DNA of 64,000 nucleotides from Enoplolaimus lenunculus. Its lineage: Eukaryota; Nematoda; Enoplea; Enoplida; Thoracostomopsidae. Location of the stretch: positions 1-64,000 of the forward strand of contig JASANG010000194.1 of the NCBI GenBank assembly GCA_030248215.1, given 5' to 3'. A program made the position numbers and the translations under genes. Shown piece after piece: positions 33,501 to 45,625 of this stretch (position 1 is its first letter; every line of letters begins with the position of its first letter). The notes under the pieces were generated by a model, which saw only the letters and a list, made by a program, of their open reading frames with translations, searched no databases and was not told the DNA's origin.

Positions 33501-33708
33501 TGTCAAGCTTGCATTTTTCTCCGTGACCGATGTTTTTGAATTCAGCCCCGCTGACTGCTGGCTTGAGCTACTGGTAGCTAAAGCTGATGTTGCAGATATA
33601 GACAGCACAGGCTTCGTTGGCAAACATGTACACGAAGTGATACAGCTCATCAAACGAGAATTGTTTTTACAGTTGCGTCTGAACGGTGTAAGCACTGGAT
33701 CACAAACT
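30537..33708 (-). other. SIRT7: SIRT7 terminal exon: about 1,056-residue disordered extension
   Basis: This 3.17-kb exon is open throughout and in phase with exon 8. It begins [11 protein letters not shown], which aligns with the human segment after the core (QDPIFSLATPL). The middle is rich in Ser, Asn, Asp, Gln and Cys with basic patches ([22 protein letters not shown]) and no domain I recognise. The last 38 residues ([17 protein letters not shown], then a basic tail ending KRKK) resemble the human SIRT7 end GGWFGRGCTKRTKRKK. This argues that the exon really is SIRT7 sequence with an inserted or expanded linker. Confidence 0.88.
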
Positions 33709-36700
33709 CTCAAAAATTAAAATAACTTTTATTTTCAAGAAATCTTTCCACAACAAATTACAAAACAGTTTTTAAGTCTTCCTTGATGCAATAAAAAATG
33801 TGAACAATATGAAACGTCCTGTATTCGTTGAATATAAACACACAGCTTCGTATCAAGTTTTGTTCAAAGAGCAGAATACCATAATGTATTACAAAAACGC
33901 AATGCAAATTACGCCAAATACATAATTACTTACTTGCAATATTGTGGAATTGACAAATCTAAATTTTCCATAACGTGGCCAAGCACAACGTCGGAATTAC
34001 CTGAAAATATAATAAACACAGACGAATGGTACAAGCAGACATTTAAATAAATATAAAATAATGCTTAACTATCATATGGCCTGCTCAACTATCATATGGT
34101 CTCTCCTCGATTATTTGTCCGGTTAGATATATAGATAAATGGAGATGATGGCAAATAGTGTGTGCATACTTTGGTAAGCTCATTACACTTCTTTGTTCGG
34201 GTAACAAACAATGATGGCCGAATTTCCACCATAACAACATAATGTACACTTGCACAATAATTCGAAACTTGCATTTTGCAAATTTTCGATATACCGATAT
34301 TTTTTCAGAATATCAACCCAGTGGCATTTATTTCAGCAAAATTATTTCGTGTCCGACATCAGTTCTGAGATTAGTAACATGAAAAAAAACATTGATTTAT
34401 ATAATAAGTTAAAAAAAATTTTCTTAAAAATACTGCATACGGCCGAACGTTGTTGGATTCGGGTTATGCATTCATTCGGCTATGCCGCAATTAAATCCGA
34501 ACTTTTGTTGCCACCCTGTTAAATATGGTGTTGACTCCAACGGAGTCTTCATCTTCACCTAAATACAAAACTTTAACAATTACTCTCCGAACTTAACTTT
34601 TAACCTTAGAACGTTAACGAACAATGTTGATACAATCTTAAAACATCTATTCGAATTTTGATTTTAATCTATAAAATCTAATAGGAATTTAAATTAACAC
34701 TTTATTGTAATACACTGTTTACACCAAACATAAACAAAAACACACCGAAACAATAAGCCTGCCTACCGTTAATTTTAATTTGTGCCATAGTATCTTTTGG
34801 AGTACGACCAAGATTTACCACAATTAGCTTAGGTTTGCGCCAATTTGGACGATCCGCACACCATAGGAACGAATATTTTCGAAGAACCTTAAAACAAAAA
34901 GCAATACACATAGAACATAACGAACATAATACGTTTACCTTAAATTCATTGTTAACAGAAATCTGCGCTGCTAATCTCAACCCATGGACATGGGGTATTA
35001 TTAGATCCGAGGCGATTACTAGATCCGAGACCCCACCAATGAGACAGAACCCCTTGCAAGATATCAACGAGGGGCGCAGCATTTTGTCCAAAAACAGAGG
35101 GAACATATATGGTGGAGCTCGCGAGCGAGAATCTAAATAAGAATGAGTACCGCAATGTTTAACCTGAAATGCGTCGAAGTCACTAAATTTCTTGAAATGT
35201 CATGGTGGAGCGGTTCTCCGGTGCTCCCCAAGGGCCCCGGCGAGCTCTTGGGGTCCGCCCATTGACCTCAATATATGTCAGTTCATATTTAGTAATACAT
35301 ACTGTCCATTCGAAAAGCTAAATAAAACGGGTATACCTTGATATGCTTTTGTCTTTAGCTATATATAACACCTTACCATATTTTGAAGTCGAGGGCATCA
35401 AAAATTTGCAACTAAGAACAAAACGCTTGTTACCTGTAAGCTTGATCCAACACAAACAATGAGATCACACTTTGCGACTGCATCAACCGCTCCCTGCCAG
35501 TTAAGGGGCCATCTCGCGCGACCAACTTCTCCAAAATGAACTATGCTATCGAACAGATCGTTGGCGCACGAGTCGCATTTGCGTTCTGCAAAAACCCAGC
35601 CTGAGATAAACTACTTAAAAGCACAAAACAACGACTTTGCAACCTAAATTCAAACCAATTCTAAAGTAAATGACAAAAAGTGAAATCGCTTCACGTATTA
35701 AAACTTCAATAGATTTATAACTATGTATAAGGACTTCTGTAATTTGAAACGACAGACGACAATCAACCTCAGCTCATGGTTCAGATTCGGATTCGGTTGT
35801 GAAAAATATCGAATCCAAAAGCCGCATTCAACAATGTTCGGCAATATGTTTGTTCATTTTTAAACAATGAATAATTTAAATATCTTGTGCCATAAATCAA
35901 TATTTTTGTTTCAGGTCACAAATCTTAGAGCTGAGGTCGAGCATGAAATATATTAACGTTTAACAGTTATGCGGCTGGTAGTGCGTTGTATTCTAAAACA
36001 AATCACAGATGCAGGATTCGGATTCCGCAAATTAGCAATGGATTTGGATTCGGTCAAATCGCGGAATTAACTTCTTGACAAAGTTGTGATTCACATAAAA
36101 CAACCAAACAATCTTATTTACTGTTAAGTACCTGTGCGATGTTTTCGAAACGCCGTTTTACCAGTGACATCGAAATCTCGGATATACTGGCGACAATCGC
36201 AATTCGGACAAGTCTAAACATCGCATAATATGTTAACATTCGCAGTGACAGTTTCTTACAATCAGCTTCAAACATTAAACTATCCCATAACTGACACGAC
36301 ACCTTCACAGAAAGTTTCCACACTTAACACTGAGAATAACATTGAGACTCCCATTCCATCCCTAGTCTATGCACGCCTTTTCTATGACCATATCCTGGCA
36401 TTATACAAACCTCAATATACATATTCCCATGGACTTCGGACAAAGCAACTTGTGGTAATCCGGAACGCAAATGAAGACCGTCGCAGTTTTGAGATACAAC
36501 GTGCTTTACAATACCACGTGCGTACAACTCCCGCAATGCCATGTGAGTTGTTGTAGGTTTCGCACTCAGCGGATCGCATGCCCTAGATAAAGTAACAAAC
36601 GCTGTGAATATACAAAAAGTATGTTACAAAAATTTCTAAATATGCTTAAATTCCTTTGCAAACTTATAATAAAGTAAAGTTCGCAACCTATCCATCAAAT

Positions 36701-38349
36701 CCAAGCAAATAGGCTCAAATCGTTAAAATATTTGAATCATAGATGTCCCGGGGTCCAGATTTTTTTCTGGGACTGGAACTGGAACCCGACGCCGGGGTCG
36801 GAATTGTTTCTTGGTTGATAAACTATCTAGTCTAGGGAGTAGGCGGAATTGCGATTCCATTTTAGGGTATACTCGGAATCAGAACAATTCAGTACAACAC
36901 AGATTCATCATCATTTCGCTTTGCAGGACTAATATTCCCGGAGCTAACAATAAGTTTCTATGTCGCACATTTATATTCTGATAGCATTTTTTCACACATT
37001 CGGGCGCTCACTTAATTGGTAATCCTTTCTTCGACAACGTCCAAATGCCCTCTGGGCCTCTATAATCCGGGATCGATGCAGCCTAAGAATAAAGAATAAT
37101 AAAAATTAAAGCATCCAGCAGATTCTCCTGAATTACCCAAATATAAATGCGAGTAGTATTATTTAATTGTAAAGCTTCTGATTGCTGCATATTTTCTTTA
37201 CACAAGTGACCGATCAGGCAATCAAATATATAAATCAAAAATCAAATTTTTCAATTTTTATTGCATCTTAACCTTTGACAAAGAAAATATAATTTCTTAG
37301 CCGTAACAGACCAATTTTCTGAAAACCACGCGTGACGCAAAAGTATTTCTTGAAGTCTGCTAGCAAACGACAAAACTGCAAAAAATGGATGTTTTACACT
37401 CCATTTCGATTAGAGGTTAACACTAGATATAATTAAAATATTGCCTGTGAATAGAAACACAGTGTGCGATAAATACGTACTATGTATGGATTACTATTTT
37501 TACAACCAGACATAGGTCTTAATTTTCTGAGACTAACGCACGCATACACGTTCTGTTCTGTTTCTCCAGTGAAGCTACACTTACTGTGCTTATCCCTGCG
37601 CCAGTATAAACGACAGCATATTTCGCTTTTTTCAGCGCAATTGCTAAACGTCGAGACTTGCTTCTAATTAAAGCAGCAGAGTCGACCTGAATACAAAAAG
37701 CAAAAGTACCTTTTATTATTATTATTATTATTATTATTATCATTAATAATAATATTATTATTATAATTATTATTAATATTATTATTATCTCAACAACTTA
37801 ACATGCCTCACATCGAAATAAATAAATCACATGCACATTTGCCACTTAGTTTCCTTTTCGGTTGTTAAATACATAAATGCATTTCAACGCATATGCGCAT
37901 ATTGGAATAAACGTTAATAGTTTTGCAGGTCGAAAAGCAATGTTCTAATTTCGTTAGTTAGTATTCGTAAACAAATCATCGATATATCAGAAATCTCAAA
38001 ACGTAAGTTTGAATTAGAATACCAATTCGGCAAACCAGGAATGGAATAGGATTCGGTCAAACGATGCATTCGGTGCCACTACACTTAAGTACGCCTAGTT
38101 GCATTCGTTCAAATCGAGATACTGTTCCAATCATATCACCAATCGAGGTAGCACCCCGTTATAGTTTATCGATTTACCAAGTAAAACTTAAGCAATTGGA
38201 CGAAAATAAGTTATTTAAAGAGCATACAGGTGCTACGCTGTGTGGGGTGTTTAACATCTCGTTTTTCATTTTTTATACATTTACATTATTGCGTAATATA
38301 AAAAACCATAACTCACTTTAGCAACCGCTGACGTTCGCTTTCTAGACAT
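30537..38349 (-). CDS. SIRT7: SIRT7 ortholog with a giant C-terminal extension, 9 exons
   Basis: Spliced on the - strand: 38349-38317, 37686-37585, 37082-37012, 36582-36411, 36213-36132, 35585-35434, 34887-34767, 34000-33934 and 33708-30537. Phases agree and the sum is 3,972 bases (1,323 residues plus stop). Sirtuins remove acyl groups from lysine using NAD+; SIRT7 acts on chromatin and in the nucleolus. Visible core: [20 protein letters not shown] (40-59), [12 protein letters not shown] (99-110), catalytic H120 in EVHGN, zinc cysteines C128, C131, C157 and C160, GSSL (200-203) and VNL..TPKD. The SIRT7-type segments [19 protein letters not shown] and LRKYSFLWC separate it from SIRT6. The N terminus ([11 protein letters not shown], then VDSAAL) is shorter than in human and could miss an exon. 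Residues 267-1323 come from one exon and are largely disordered. The gene converges with PLEKHA8. Confidence 0.95.
34960..35300. other. SIRT7 intron 6 segment, no feature except short palindromes
   Basis: Contains GCTCGCGAGCGAG near 35118 and CCCCAAGGGCC...CTCTTGGGG near 35225-35255. Otherwise nothing is supported. Confidence 0.5.
35770..36075. repeat. GGATTCGG-rich repeat in SIRT7 intron 5
   Basis: TTCAGATTCGGATTCGG near 35782, GGATTCGGATTCCG near 36013 and TTGGATTCGGTCAAA near 36045. A related stretch, GGATTCGGTCAAACG, lies at 38050 in intron 1. An old element with unclear ends. Confidence 0.55.
36583..37011. other. SIRT7 intron 3
   Basis: 429 bases. 36748-36920 is rich in GGAACTGGAAC and CGGAAT motifs, like other degenerate repeats here. 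No further feature. Confidence 0.55.
37711..37790. repeat. (ATT)n / (AATATT)n tract in SIRT7 intron 1
   Basis: About 10 TTA units, then mixed AAT/ATT units, 25 bases upstream (in gene sense) of the exon 2 acceptor. Confidence 0.92.
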
Positions 38350-39723
38350 GACAATCGCAAGAACTTTCTGGCTAACACTAAATCATAATGGGACATTACA
38401 TACAGACATGCATCCTAAAAACTACGTATTAAAATTTAATATGCTGTCGGCAAGCACAGTTACAGTACAATGCATGAATTATGTAGCTTATAAATCAGGG
38501 TTCCACTGGAATTCCCGTTTCGCCGGCCGAAATTTCAACAAAGAATGGATTCCTATTCCTATTATTGTTCCGGCATTACAGAACGCAGAAACAGCAATTC
38601 TGACAATGTTGTGCCAAATCTTTTTAAACATTAAAAATTTAGCAGTAGCAAAAGTATTGATCGAACTTGACGCCTTAAATCTCATTTAGTTTAGTTAATA
38701 AGTGACTGAAGTTCAATTGAAGTATTTGGTGAGGGAGTTTGTACGAGTGATGTAAACAAGAAGGAAATCGCGAAAAAATTGCTTAAGGCACGTTTTGACT
38801 GGTTTACTAAAAAGTAAAACAGTACTTCGGTGTTGAAAACTGTTTCAAATTCCGGCTCATGTTCCGGGAAAGAAGTTTGTCGCCAATCACCGTTCGGATG
38901 TACATGCAAAACATCAGTTTCTAGTTTGAAGATTGGATGTATGGACCCACCAGACCTCTGATGTCCACAAAAATACGAATTTTGCTGCAAAAAATAATAT
39001 GACGGAAAGAAACAAAATTATCTGTTCAACAGGCTTCATAAATGTTTCACTAGTTTAACAAATAGGTATTGGAAAATTAAAAATTTCAGCAGGCGAGGAA
39101 AACATTTAGCCCGCCGGTTTCAGAATACCTGGCTTGTACCTCTCAACTAAAAACATGAAAATTTTTCGATATATTTTTAAAAATAATGGCAAAAAATTAC
39201 GAATTTTGAGTAGAAACTGGAAATAAATTCCGTCAATATAAGTATTGCGAAGGTACATGCTTACCCGCAATCCCCCGCTTTCGGCGTGGACGACCTATGA
39301 TTCGCGCCGCAAGAACTATACATACCTACGTATATAAAAACTTTAAAACATATAGTAGTAGCAAAACGGAACTTAGCTATGTAGTTCTGAAATAGTATAT
39401 CACCTTCGTACAGCAATAATAATTGTGTTACTCAAAATACTTGATCTCTTTGCCACAGGGTTTCAGAAACTTGCCTTAAGTCAAACTGTCACATTAGACA
39501 ATTTAGGACTTATGTTGTGAATAATTCGCGTAAACTTAGTAGGTCTAGACTAATAGCTAAAACCTAAAGTCAGCACGGGTCATCCACGTTACACTTTCTC
39601 TCTACAGTATAGAATTGTGCATTGCAGTGTTTCTAAATCAGTAATCCAAAAGTCATCCACATCTATTTCACACTATGCGGACGAGTGGCAGACCCTCTGA
39701 TGGGGGTAGCGTGATAAAACTTA
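38350..39723. other. SIRT7 upstream region, no gene seen
   Basis: 1.4 kb of AT-rich sequence. A 113-codon + strand frame from 38348 has no recognisable domain and overlaps the SIRT7 start only in antisense. No promoter motif is assigned. Confidence 0.55.
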
Positions 39724-40230
39724 AACTGGGGCAGTCATGTGATGTTGCTATACAAAGCATGGGTGTGCGGTTATCTCAGAATATAAGTGTTCGAATATCA
39801 CGTGAAACAATTTGACATATTGGCGAATATCATACCGTTTCCGAATCACCAGCATATATATTGTACGCAAACCTTGTTATGCAAATGCAACAGACTAGTA
39901 GATGCTTTTAAAATGATCATTAGACAGAAAATATAGTGAATATCATATGATATTGAAAAAACAAAACGTGACCGATACGTGATGTTAGCAGACAACCACT
40001 GTTTCTGGAATATTGGGAACAGATTTTTTATGACCATAAAAATTTTAATTACCACGATTTTTTTCACAAAACGTACCAACCAAGTCTCAAAATTGGGTTC
40101 TTTAGGATAGAATGTACGACATTTCACCAGATCGGCTTCATATTGAAGGACGGCGCTGTGCGACACGTCAAAGCATCATCTTGCATATTCCGGCACATAT
40201 TCTTATACATCAGAGCATCATCTTGCATAC

Positions 40231-40378
40231 GGGTCCGTAGCCAAGGGGGGCCAAGGGGAGTCAGCCCCCCTGGAAAAATTTTGACCCCTCTAGAAAATTT
40301 TCAACCTTGCTTGCAAGTCACTAAAAACCCATGAATTGCCCCTCCTAACAAATTTTAGCCCCCCTAGCATGAGTTCAG
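40231..40378 (-). repeat. Dispersed repeat 'CCTTGCTAGGGGG'
   Basis: GGTCCGTAGCCAAGGGGGGC, CAACCTTGCTTGCAAGTCAC and TTAGCCCCCCTAGCATGAG in family order. Confidence 0.78.
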
Positions 40379-40571
40379 GGGCGAAACGTTTTTCTGTGGG
40401 ACTATAATAAAGTAAAACTTAAGGTTCAGACTAATTTTTTTGCCTGGCTTAGGCTTAATCTTAGGCTTTGGTATACGAACATTCTTACGCTTAATAGGCT
40501 TGGCTTAGGATAGTAGGCTTAGGCTTAGGAATATGCTTATAATACTGTTCCGCCCCTGTGCTTTACATTGG
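40379..40571 (-). mobile_element. CTAAG-MITE (AAAGAACAGGGG ends), left tip lost
   Basis: GGGCGAAACGTTTTTCTGTG to CCGCCCCTGTGCTTTACATTGGC with TTAGGC units. It directly abuts the CCTTGC repeat. Confidence 0.82.
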
Positions 40572-42161
40572 CAAATATTCTTATGCCTCATTTGATGCTA
40601 TGTAATGTACAGCAGCAAAGCTCTGAAACACAAACCGGCATCTGGCTGACGAGAGATTTTACACCTGCACATTTGTGTGGCTGGAAAGTGGCAAGATTTA
40701 TCGGCGTTTGAGCTTTTAATTTTTGTTTGTATAAAAGACAAAAATTTTCCTGTAAAACTTGGGTCGCCGACATTGCCAAAATGCTTTTTGGACAAAAACT
40801 GTTTCAATTTTTCAAATCAAACATTTTTTGCTTTTAAGCAGTTTTTATTTTTCTCAAAACAATTGAAGTATGCAAATATAAAACCGGCTAAGTCAAATTT
40901 TATAGAAACAAGCTACATTTTGTTTGAAAACCAAATATAGTCACCGCCAGCAACTCTCACAGAGGTTTCATCTGTTAGTTTTGACCAAATTTTAATATTT
41001 TACCAAATTTAGAATAGTCAGATACGATTTGTTTTTACGCAAAATTCTGTGATCAATGCCAAAATCCATTCTAAACTTTCAATGATTTAAAGTTGTTTTA
41101 GCATGTAGCCAAATTTGACTCCATTCCGAAGCAACTATTTTTGCCAACGTTTCGCCAAGGTTAAATTGATCTTATGTATTTTAGTTTTGATTTACTTTTT
41201 AAGGAATCACGAAAGGCAACTCTTAAATTGTACCAAACCATAAACTCAGCAGCATCGAATGATGTAAATGTTGTGTATTATTTCACTACCGAAATGGCGG
41301 GAACCTCCGATATAAACCTTACCATAGGAGGGGGTAAATTGTCCACCTGGATTCGGTGGCAAACCTGTGGTTGTATACTGAACGGTGAAACTATTCTAAT
41401 TGAGAATTGACAATAAAACTTTTATTTATCAAAAACGTGGTTTTGTTTTCATAACACATATTTCTTTGATGGTTTCTGCGAAAGAAAACACAGTCAGCAC
41501 CAGAGTGCGAGGTACACGTTAACTGGGGCCGCTTGGAACACGCTTTGTCCAAGTTGATAATAGACGTCAACATAAAATTTTGTGATCCGAATAGCGGTTA
41601 TGTAGACAAAATGTGAATGTCACATGACATTGAATTACAAATCACTGATCTCAAGCGATCATGGTATATATACAAATAGCCATTATTGTCATATGATACT
41701 GCGCGACACTTACTGCACGCGCTAATAAAACAGTAAAAAGTCAGATAATGCAGTTTTAAAAGATTTCGAATGTCGAATTAGCTTCTACGCTTTTGTTTCT
41801 CGCTGAATGTTTCCCAAAAAATATTCCTGAGCACAAATAATTCAAATTTCAAATTTTTGCATCACATGACATTCTACAGGACAATCAAGGTAGTTTACCA
41901 CAATTTTGCAGACATTTTCAAACATATCATATGATACTCGCAGACAATATTTGGAATATAGTATGATATTGCAGTACAAACAGTAGATGTCACATCAGGA
42001 TAGCAGACAATTCAAATTTTTTGAATCTAATAGCGGATAAACGCTCAGACAAAATGTTACCAGCTACAGTCATAGGGACAAAACGGGTTCCAGGCTGCCC
42101 CAGTTATAACGTGAACCCCGCACGAGTGCTGTGACAAAAATAGCTAATTCATTCAAATTTC

Positions 42162-42598
42162 GGCTCATGTTACTTTAAGGGGCGTTTAGGATTCTGGTGG
42201 GTCCATAAAAAGTGGGTTTAGATTCTAGATTACATTTTTTTGCTTTTAGGCTAGGTTTAGGCTTACACTGTATTACTTCCAGTGAGTTGATTTTAACGCA
42301 AAATGAATTGAATCACTCAATCTGAGTTAGGACTATCAAACCTCACAATTCTAAGCTGATTCAACTAATTCGGACTTAATTAATCAACTCCTCTGGAGTC
42401 ACTCAACTCACATAAGAAATCAACTGAACTCAACGTGATTTAAAGTTTACTGTTATTAACTCAGAAATAACTAGCTTTCCACAGAGTTGATTAATTAACT
42501 CACTGGAATTTACAGTGTAGGCGTGAACACATTTTTGCAACGCTTTTAGGCTTAGACTTAGGCTTAGGAATACGCTTTATCTATTGGCCCAAGTTTTC
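42162..42598 (-). mobile_element. CTAAG-MITE (TACTTTAAGG subfamily) split by a fold-back MITE
   Basis: CATGTTACTTTAAGGGGCG...TTAGGCTTA, then the insertion 42266-42517, then GGCGTGAACACATTTTTGCA, TTAGGC units and CTATTGGCCC. The right end is shortened. Confidence 0.86.
42266..42517. mobile_element. Nested fold-back MITE, GAGTTGATT family
   Basis: CACTGTATTACTTCCAGTGAG to GGAATTTACAGTG, with repeated AACTCA-GAGTT palindromes. TA on both sides. Confidence 0.93.
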
Positions 42599-43224
42599 TT
42601 TTGATTGTTGAAAGTAACTGTTTCATTTTACAGTTACCTCTTGAAGCTCAAATTTAATACACTCAGCAACTGTTGATTATTTTTAAAAATGCAAATACGT
42701 GTTGTAAATCTTCGACTTTAATAAAAGTAAAACTACAAAACTTAGTAAATCTTGATTTTAAGTTGGAATTTGACCTAAGTCGTATTTCTGCACCCCAGCC
42801 ACTTTCTGCATATTTGTATAGTCAGCTAAAGTCAAAAATAACAGAAACTAAAGAAAAGACAGCAATTTTACCGCAAACCAAATCAATATCCGGTTTACAT
42901 CCTGACATACAGGTCACATACCTGTGTCCCAGACCCAAGTAGGGCGGATGATTGCGAAAGCGAGCGGCATTTTTGAGGGCTGGCTTGTTTGCGAGTTACA
43001 AATGCCACAATATCAAAGTTTATACAACAAACAAAGCCGACAAAACTTTGAATTGACTTAATTATAGGCTTCCATTTCAACCAACAGCGTCGTTTATGTT
43101 TGGCTCGCCAAGCTTTTGTGTCTTTCATTTAAAAGCATGTTTAATGAACTCGAGGGCTGTATTCAAGAGAGAGAATTAAGTTGTATGGTGTCTTGAAAAT
43201 TTCTCGATATATATTTTAACGCAA
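42599..43224. other. No gene seen (about 625 bases)
   Basis: AT-rich sequence. An 89-codon + strand frame (42673-42942) has no recognised domain, codon bias or splice context that would support it. Confidence 0.55.
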
Positions 43225-43420
43225 TTTTAAGGAGTTCCGACCCCGGCAGAAAATTGACCTCCGGCTCCAGCGCTGCGGTACATATTTTACACGATATTCC
43301 GTCAATTTTAGTAGTGAAATTTTTTCACAGTTTTGCAAAATTTATCTGTTTGGAACGTTTCGTTTTAACTTTTGGTGGCACAGTTTTGCTGAGGAATGAA
43401 TTACCAAGATTTTGTAAAAA
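43225..43420 (+). mobile_element. Fragment of the CTCCGG hAT-like family
   Basis: TTGACCTCCGGCTCCAG, TTAGTAGTGAAATTTTTTC and ACAGTTTTGCTGAGGAATG as in 29397-29690. No intact ends. Confidence 0.6.
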
Positions 43421-43639
43421 AGAATAAGCGGAAAACCAAACGAATTAATCAAATTGTAGATTAACGAATTTAATCTAAAGCTTCTAAATAATTCTGATTC
43501 GTAGTATAGACGCAAATTTAAGAGCATTTAGTCGTTCGGATCATGTTCAGTTTGTTTTAACCAATGATTGCAACCGATTCACGTTTGCACTTTTCGGTAA
43601 AACATGAATTGCACCAAAGGTTTTCATGTATTAAGATAA

Positions 43640-43790
43640 GGACGGAGCGTTTTTCTGTGGGACTAGAAAAGAGTAAGCTTATAAGCTTTAGACAACTTTT
43701 TTTGTTTGACTTTTAGGTTTAGGCTTATAGGCTTAGGCATAGGAATATGCTTATAATACCGTTCCGCCCCTGATCTTCACATTGGCCAAG
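43640..43790 (-). mobile_element. CTAAG-MITE (AAAGAACAGGGG type)
   Basis: GGACGGAGCGTTTTTCTGTG to CCGCCCCTGATCTTCACATTGGCC with TTAGGC units and an AATATGCTTATAAT block. Confidence 0.85.
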
Positions 43791-44211
43791 GTTTTTAATA
43801 CCTCAATTTTTAAGCGTGCATGGTTTATTCAAATATAGCCTATTTACTTATGGCATCACAACTGGATGCTAATATATCGCATTCTGTTTATCTCATGGAC
43901 AATAATATTTATAACCTTGAATTTTATAATCAGGCAGCTAAATAAATATTTTTACGGCCGTTCAGCCTGCTAAAATGTAACGGTTTTGTTTGATGGGAGA
44001 ATGCATTTAAGCTTAAATGTCGCTTCATGACGTAGTCAGGCGTGGATTGACACATATTATGCAAATAGAGAATATGAAAGCATATAAGTTCTACTGCAGC
44101 CTGGTATATAAATTTTATTATACAGTTCAAATGCCTTAATTATACGCATACTGTTCAAGTATCACCAAGATTTGTTCTTTTTAGCTCTGAACAATCGTAT
44201 TTTTTGTGATA
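43791..44211. other. No gene seen (421 bases)
   Basis: AT-rich sequence between a CTAAG-MITE and the GGCGGATCC-type repeat. No supported feature. Confidence 0.55.
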
Positions 44212-44430
44212 AAATGGTAAATTCTATGCTTTACAATTTCCTCTCTCAAAATTTTGTTTTGTAAAAAATACAATTTTTACACTCAAAAATATTTGTAATT
44301 ATAAAACCTTGCAATTTTTGCCGTCAGAAAATCTTTTATAACAAAATGGTAAGGTCACACTACCTTACAATTTTTAGGTTTCATATCATGTGCCAATCCG
44401 TTCACACCTTGTCAAAAAAATTTTGGATCC
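44212..44430 (-). mobile_element. hAT-like end, CAGAGGCGGATCC type
   Basis: Ends TTTTGGATCCGCCTTTGAA. The preceding sequence (GGTAAGGTCACACTACCTTAC, AATTTTTAGGTTTCAT) parallels 1525-1700. The left end is unclear. Confidence 0.6.
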
Positions 44431-44764
44431 GCCTTTGAATATGGTTTTAAAGATTCGAGCTTTGTCAGTCAGCTGCAGCCTTCTGTTTGAATCGTTAGCC
44501 TGAAAGGCCAAAAATATAATGTTTATCCCGGCGCCAGCAAATTGCGTCCACTTCCGGTTCCGGTTCTTTTACCGGTACGACACTGAACATGCAAAGAAAT
44601 GCATTCCGGTCTTGTAGAATGATCCTTACGAACAGCACAAACACCTCTTTACGAAGCTGTTTCGCAGTAATTGCGTTCGAGAAAATTGGTAAATGTTGAA
44701 TGGACCGAATTTCTTTCAATTCAGTTGAATATAAGTACTCTTGTAAACAAGCAGTTTATGAAAG
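44431..44764. other. No gene seen (334 bases)
   Basis: Contains a CTTCCGGTTCCGGTTC stretch near 44550. Nothing else is supported. Confidence 0.5.
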
Positions 44765-45065
44765 GGGCCCATGTAAAGATCAGTGGCGGAACGTTTTTCT
44801 GTCAGACTTCATTAGAGTATGCCTAAGCTTTAGACTAATTGTTTTACTTGGCTAAGTTTTAGGCTTTGGCGTAGGCTTAAGAATATGCTCAATCTTACGC
44901 TTAGGCTTAGGCTTAGGTTTATGCTCATTCTTATGCTTAGGCTTAAGTGTAGGCTTAGGCTTAGGCTTAGGCTTAATAGGTTTACGAATATGCTCATCCT
45001 TATGCTTAGGCTTAGCCTTAGAACATGCTTACAATATTGTTTCGCCCCTGTTCTTTACATTGGCC
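44765..45065 (-). mobile_element. CTAAG-MITE with 8-bp target duplication and long arrays
   Basis: GGGCCCATGTAAAGATCAG to CCCTGTTCTTTACATTGGCC with four TTAGGC arrays separated by AATATGCTCAT-like blocks. Flanks TATGAAAG (44757-44764) and TCTGAAAG (45066-45073) agree at 7 of 8. Confidence 0.93.
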
Positions 45066-45449
45066 TCTGAAAGCCTCAGATACATAGTGCGTATAGCACA
45101 AAAAGCGACGATTAAAGGTATTGTAAAATTAGTACCCCGGCTGCTTACAAAGGACGGTCTCTATGCCATCTCAAAAAAGTGAGTATTACCTGAAGTAGGA
45201 GGTTTTGCCTATTTTATTATATTCTGTAAATTTCCAAAACTATCAATCATAATTTCTATGTCGGTGGCCCCACAACGCCGTTGTCAACTGTTGATCAACT
45301 GGCGTTCAATTTGGTTCAACTTTTACTGCAAGTTTGTGTTTACTCGTAATATAACCGTATTCGTTCCGTCTCCGTTGAAAGTACACGTCAACTGCTGAAA
45401 TTAAAGTAATTCGTTAACAACTTACGCTAGTTCAGACCATTATTCTTTA
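45066..45449. other. No gene seen (about 380 bases)
   Basis: A short open stretch (about 45110-45180) ends at a GTGAGT donor-like site but shows no homology I recognise. Not called as an exon. Confidence 0.5.
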
Positions 45450-45625
45450 ATGTTAAGGGGCGTCCAGGTTACTGGTGGGTCCATAAAAGAGTAAGTTTAG
45501 ATTCTAGATTACATTTTTTTTGCTTAGGCTTAGGCTTAGCAACGCATTCTTGCAACGCTTAGGCTTAGGCTTACGATTTGGAATACGCTTAATCTACTGT
45601 AACGCCCCTTAAAGTAACATTGGCC
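45450..45625 (-). mobile_element. CTAAG-MITE (TACTTTAAGG subfamily), exact 8-bp duplication
   Basis: ATGTTAAGGGGCGTCCAGG to GCCCCTTAAAGTAACATTGGCC. ATTCTTTA flanks both sides exactly (45442-45449 and 45626-45633). The left GGCC tip is missing. Confidence 0.93.

Larger units (their letters stand above)
39724..42108. mobile_element. Possible 2.4-kb element with ATATGATATTG motifs
   Basis: AACTGGGGCAGTC near 39726 and GGCTGCCCCAGTT near 42094 are inverted. Between them the motif TCA(T/C)ATGA(T/C)ATTG or close variants recurs near 39945, 41620, 41690, 41870, 41930 and 41965, clustered at the two sides. The middle is occupied by younger repeats (40231-40571). No transposase frame is seen, so it is a weak candidate. 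Confidence 0.4.

Noticed and set aside
38040-38220. Possible extra N-terminal SIRT7 exon in intron 1
   Set aside because: Short open stretches exist, but none has both splice sites and a basic SIRT7-like N-terminal sequence. Exon 1 joins exon 2 in phase without it.
38348-38689. 113-codon + strand ORF divergent from SIRT7
   Set aside because: No recognisable domain or signal peptide; the frame is compatible with chance in AT-rich DNA.
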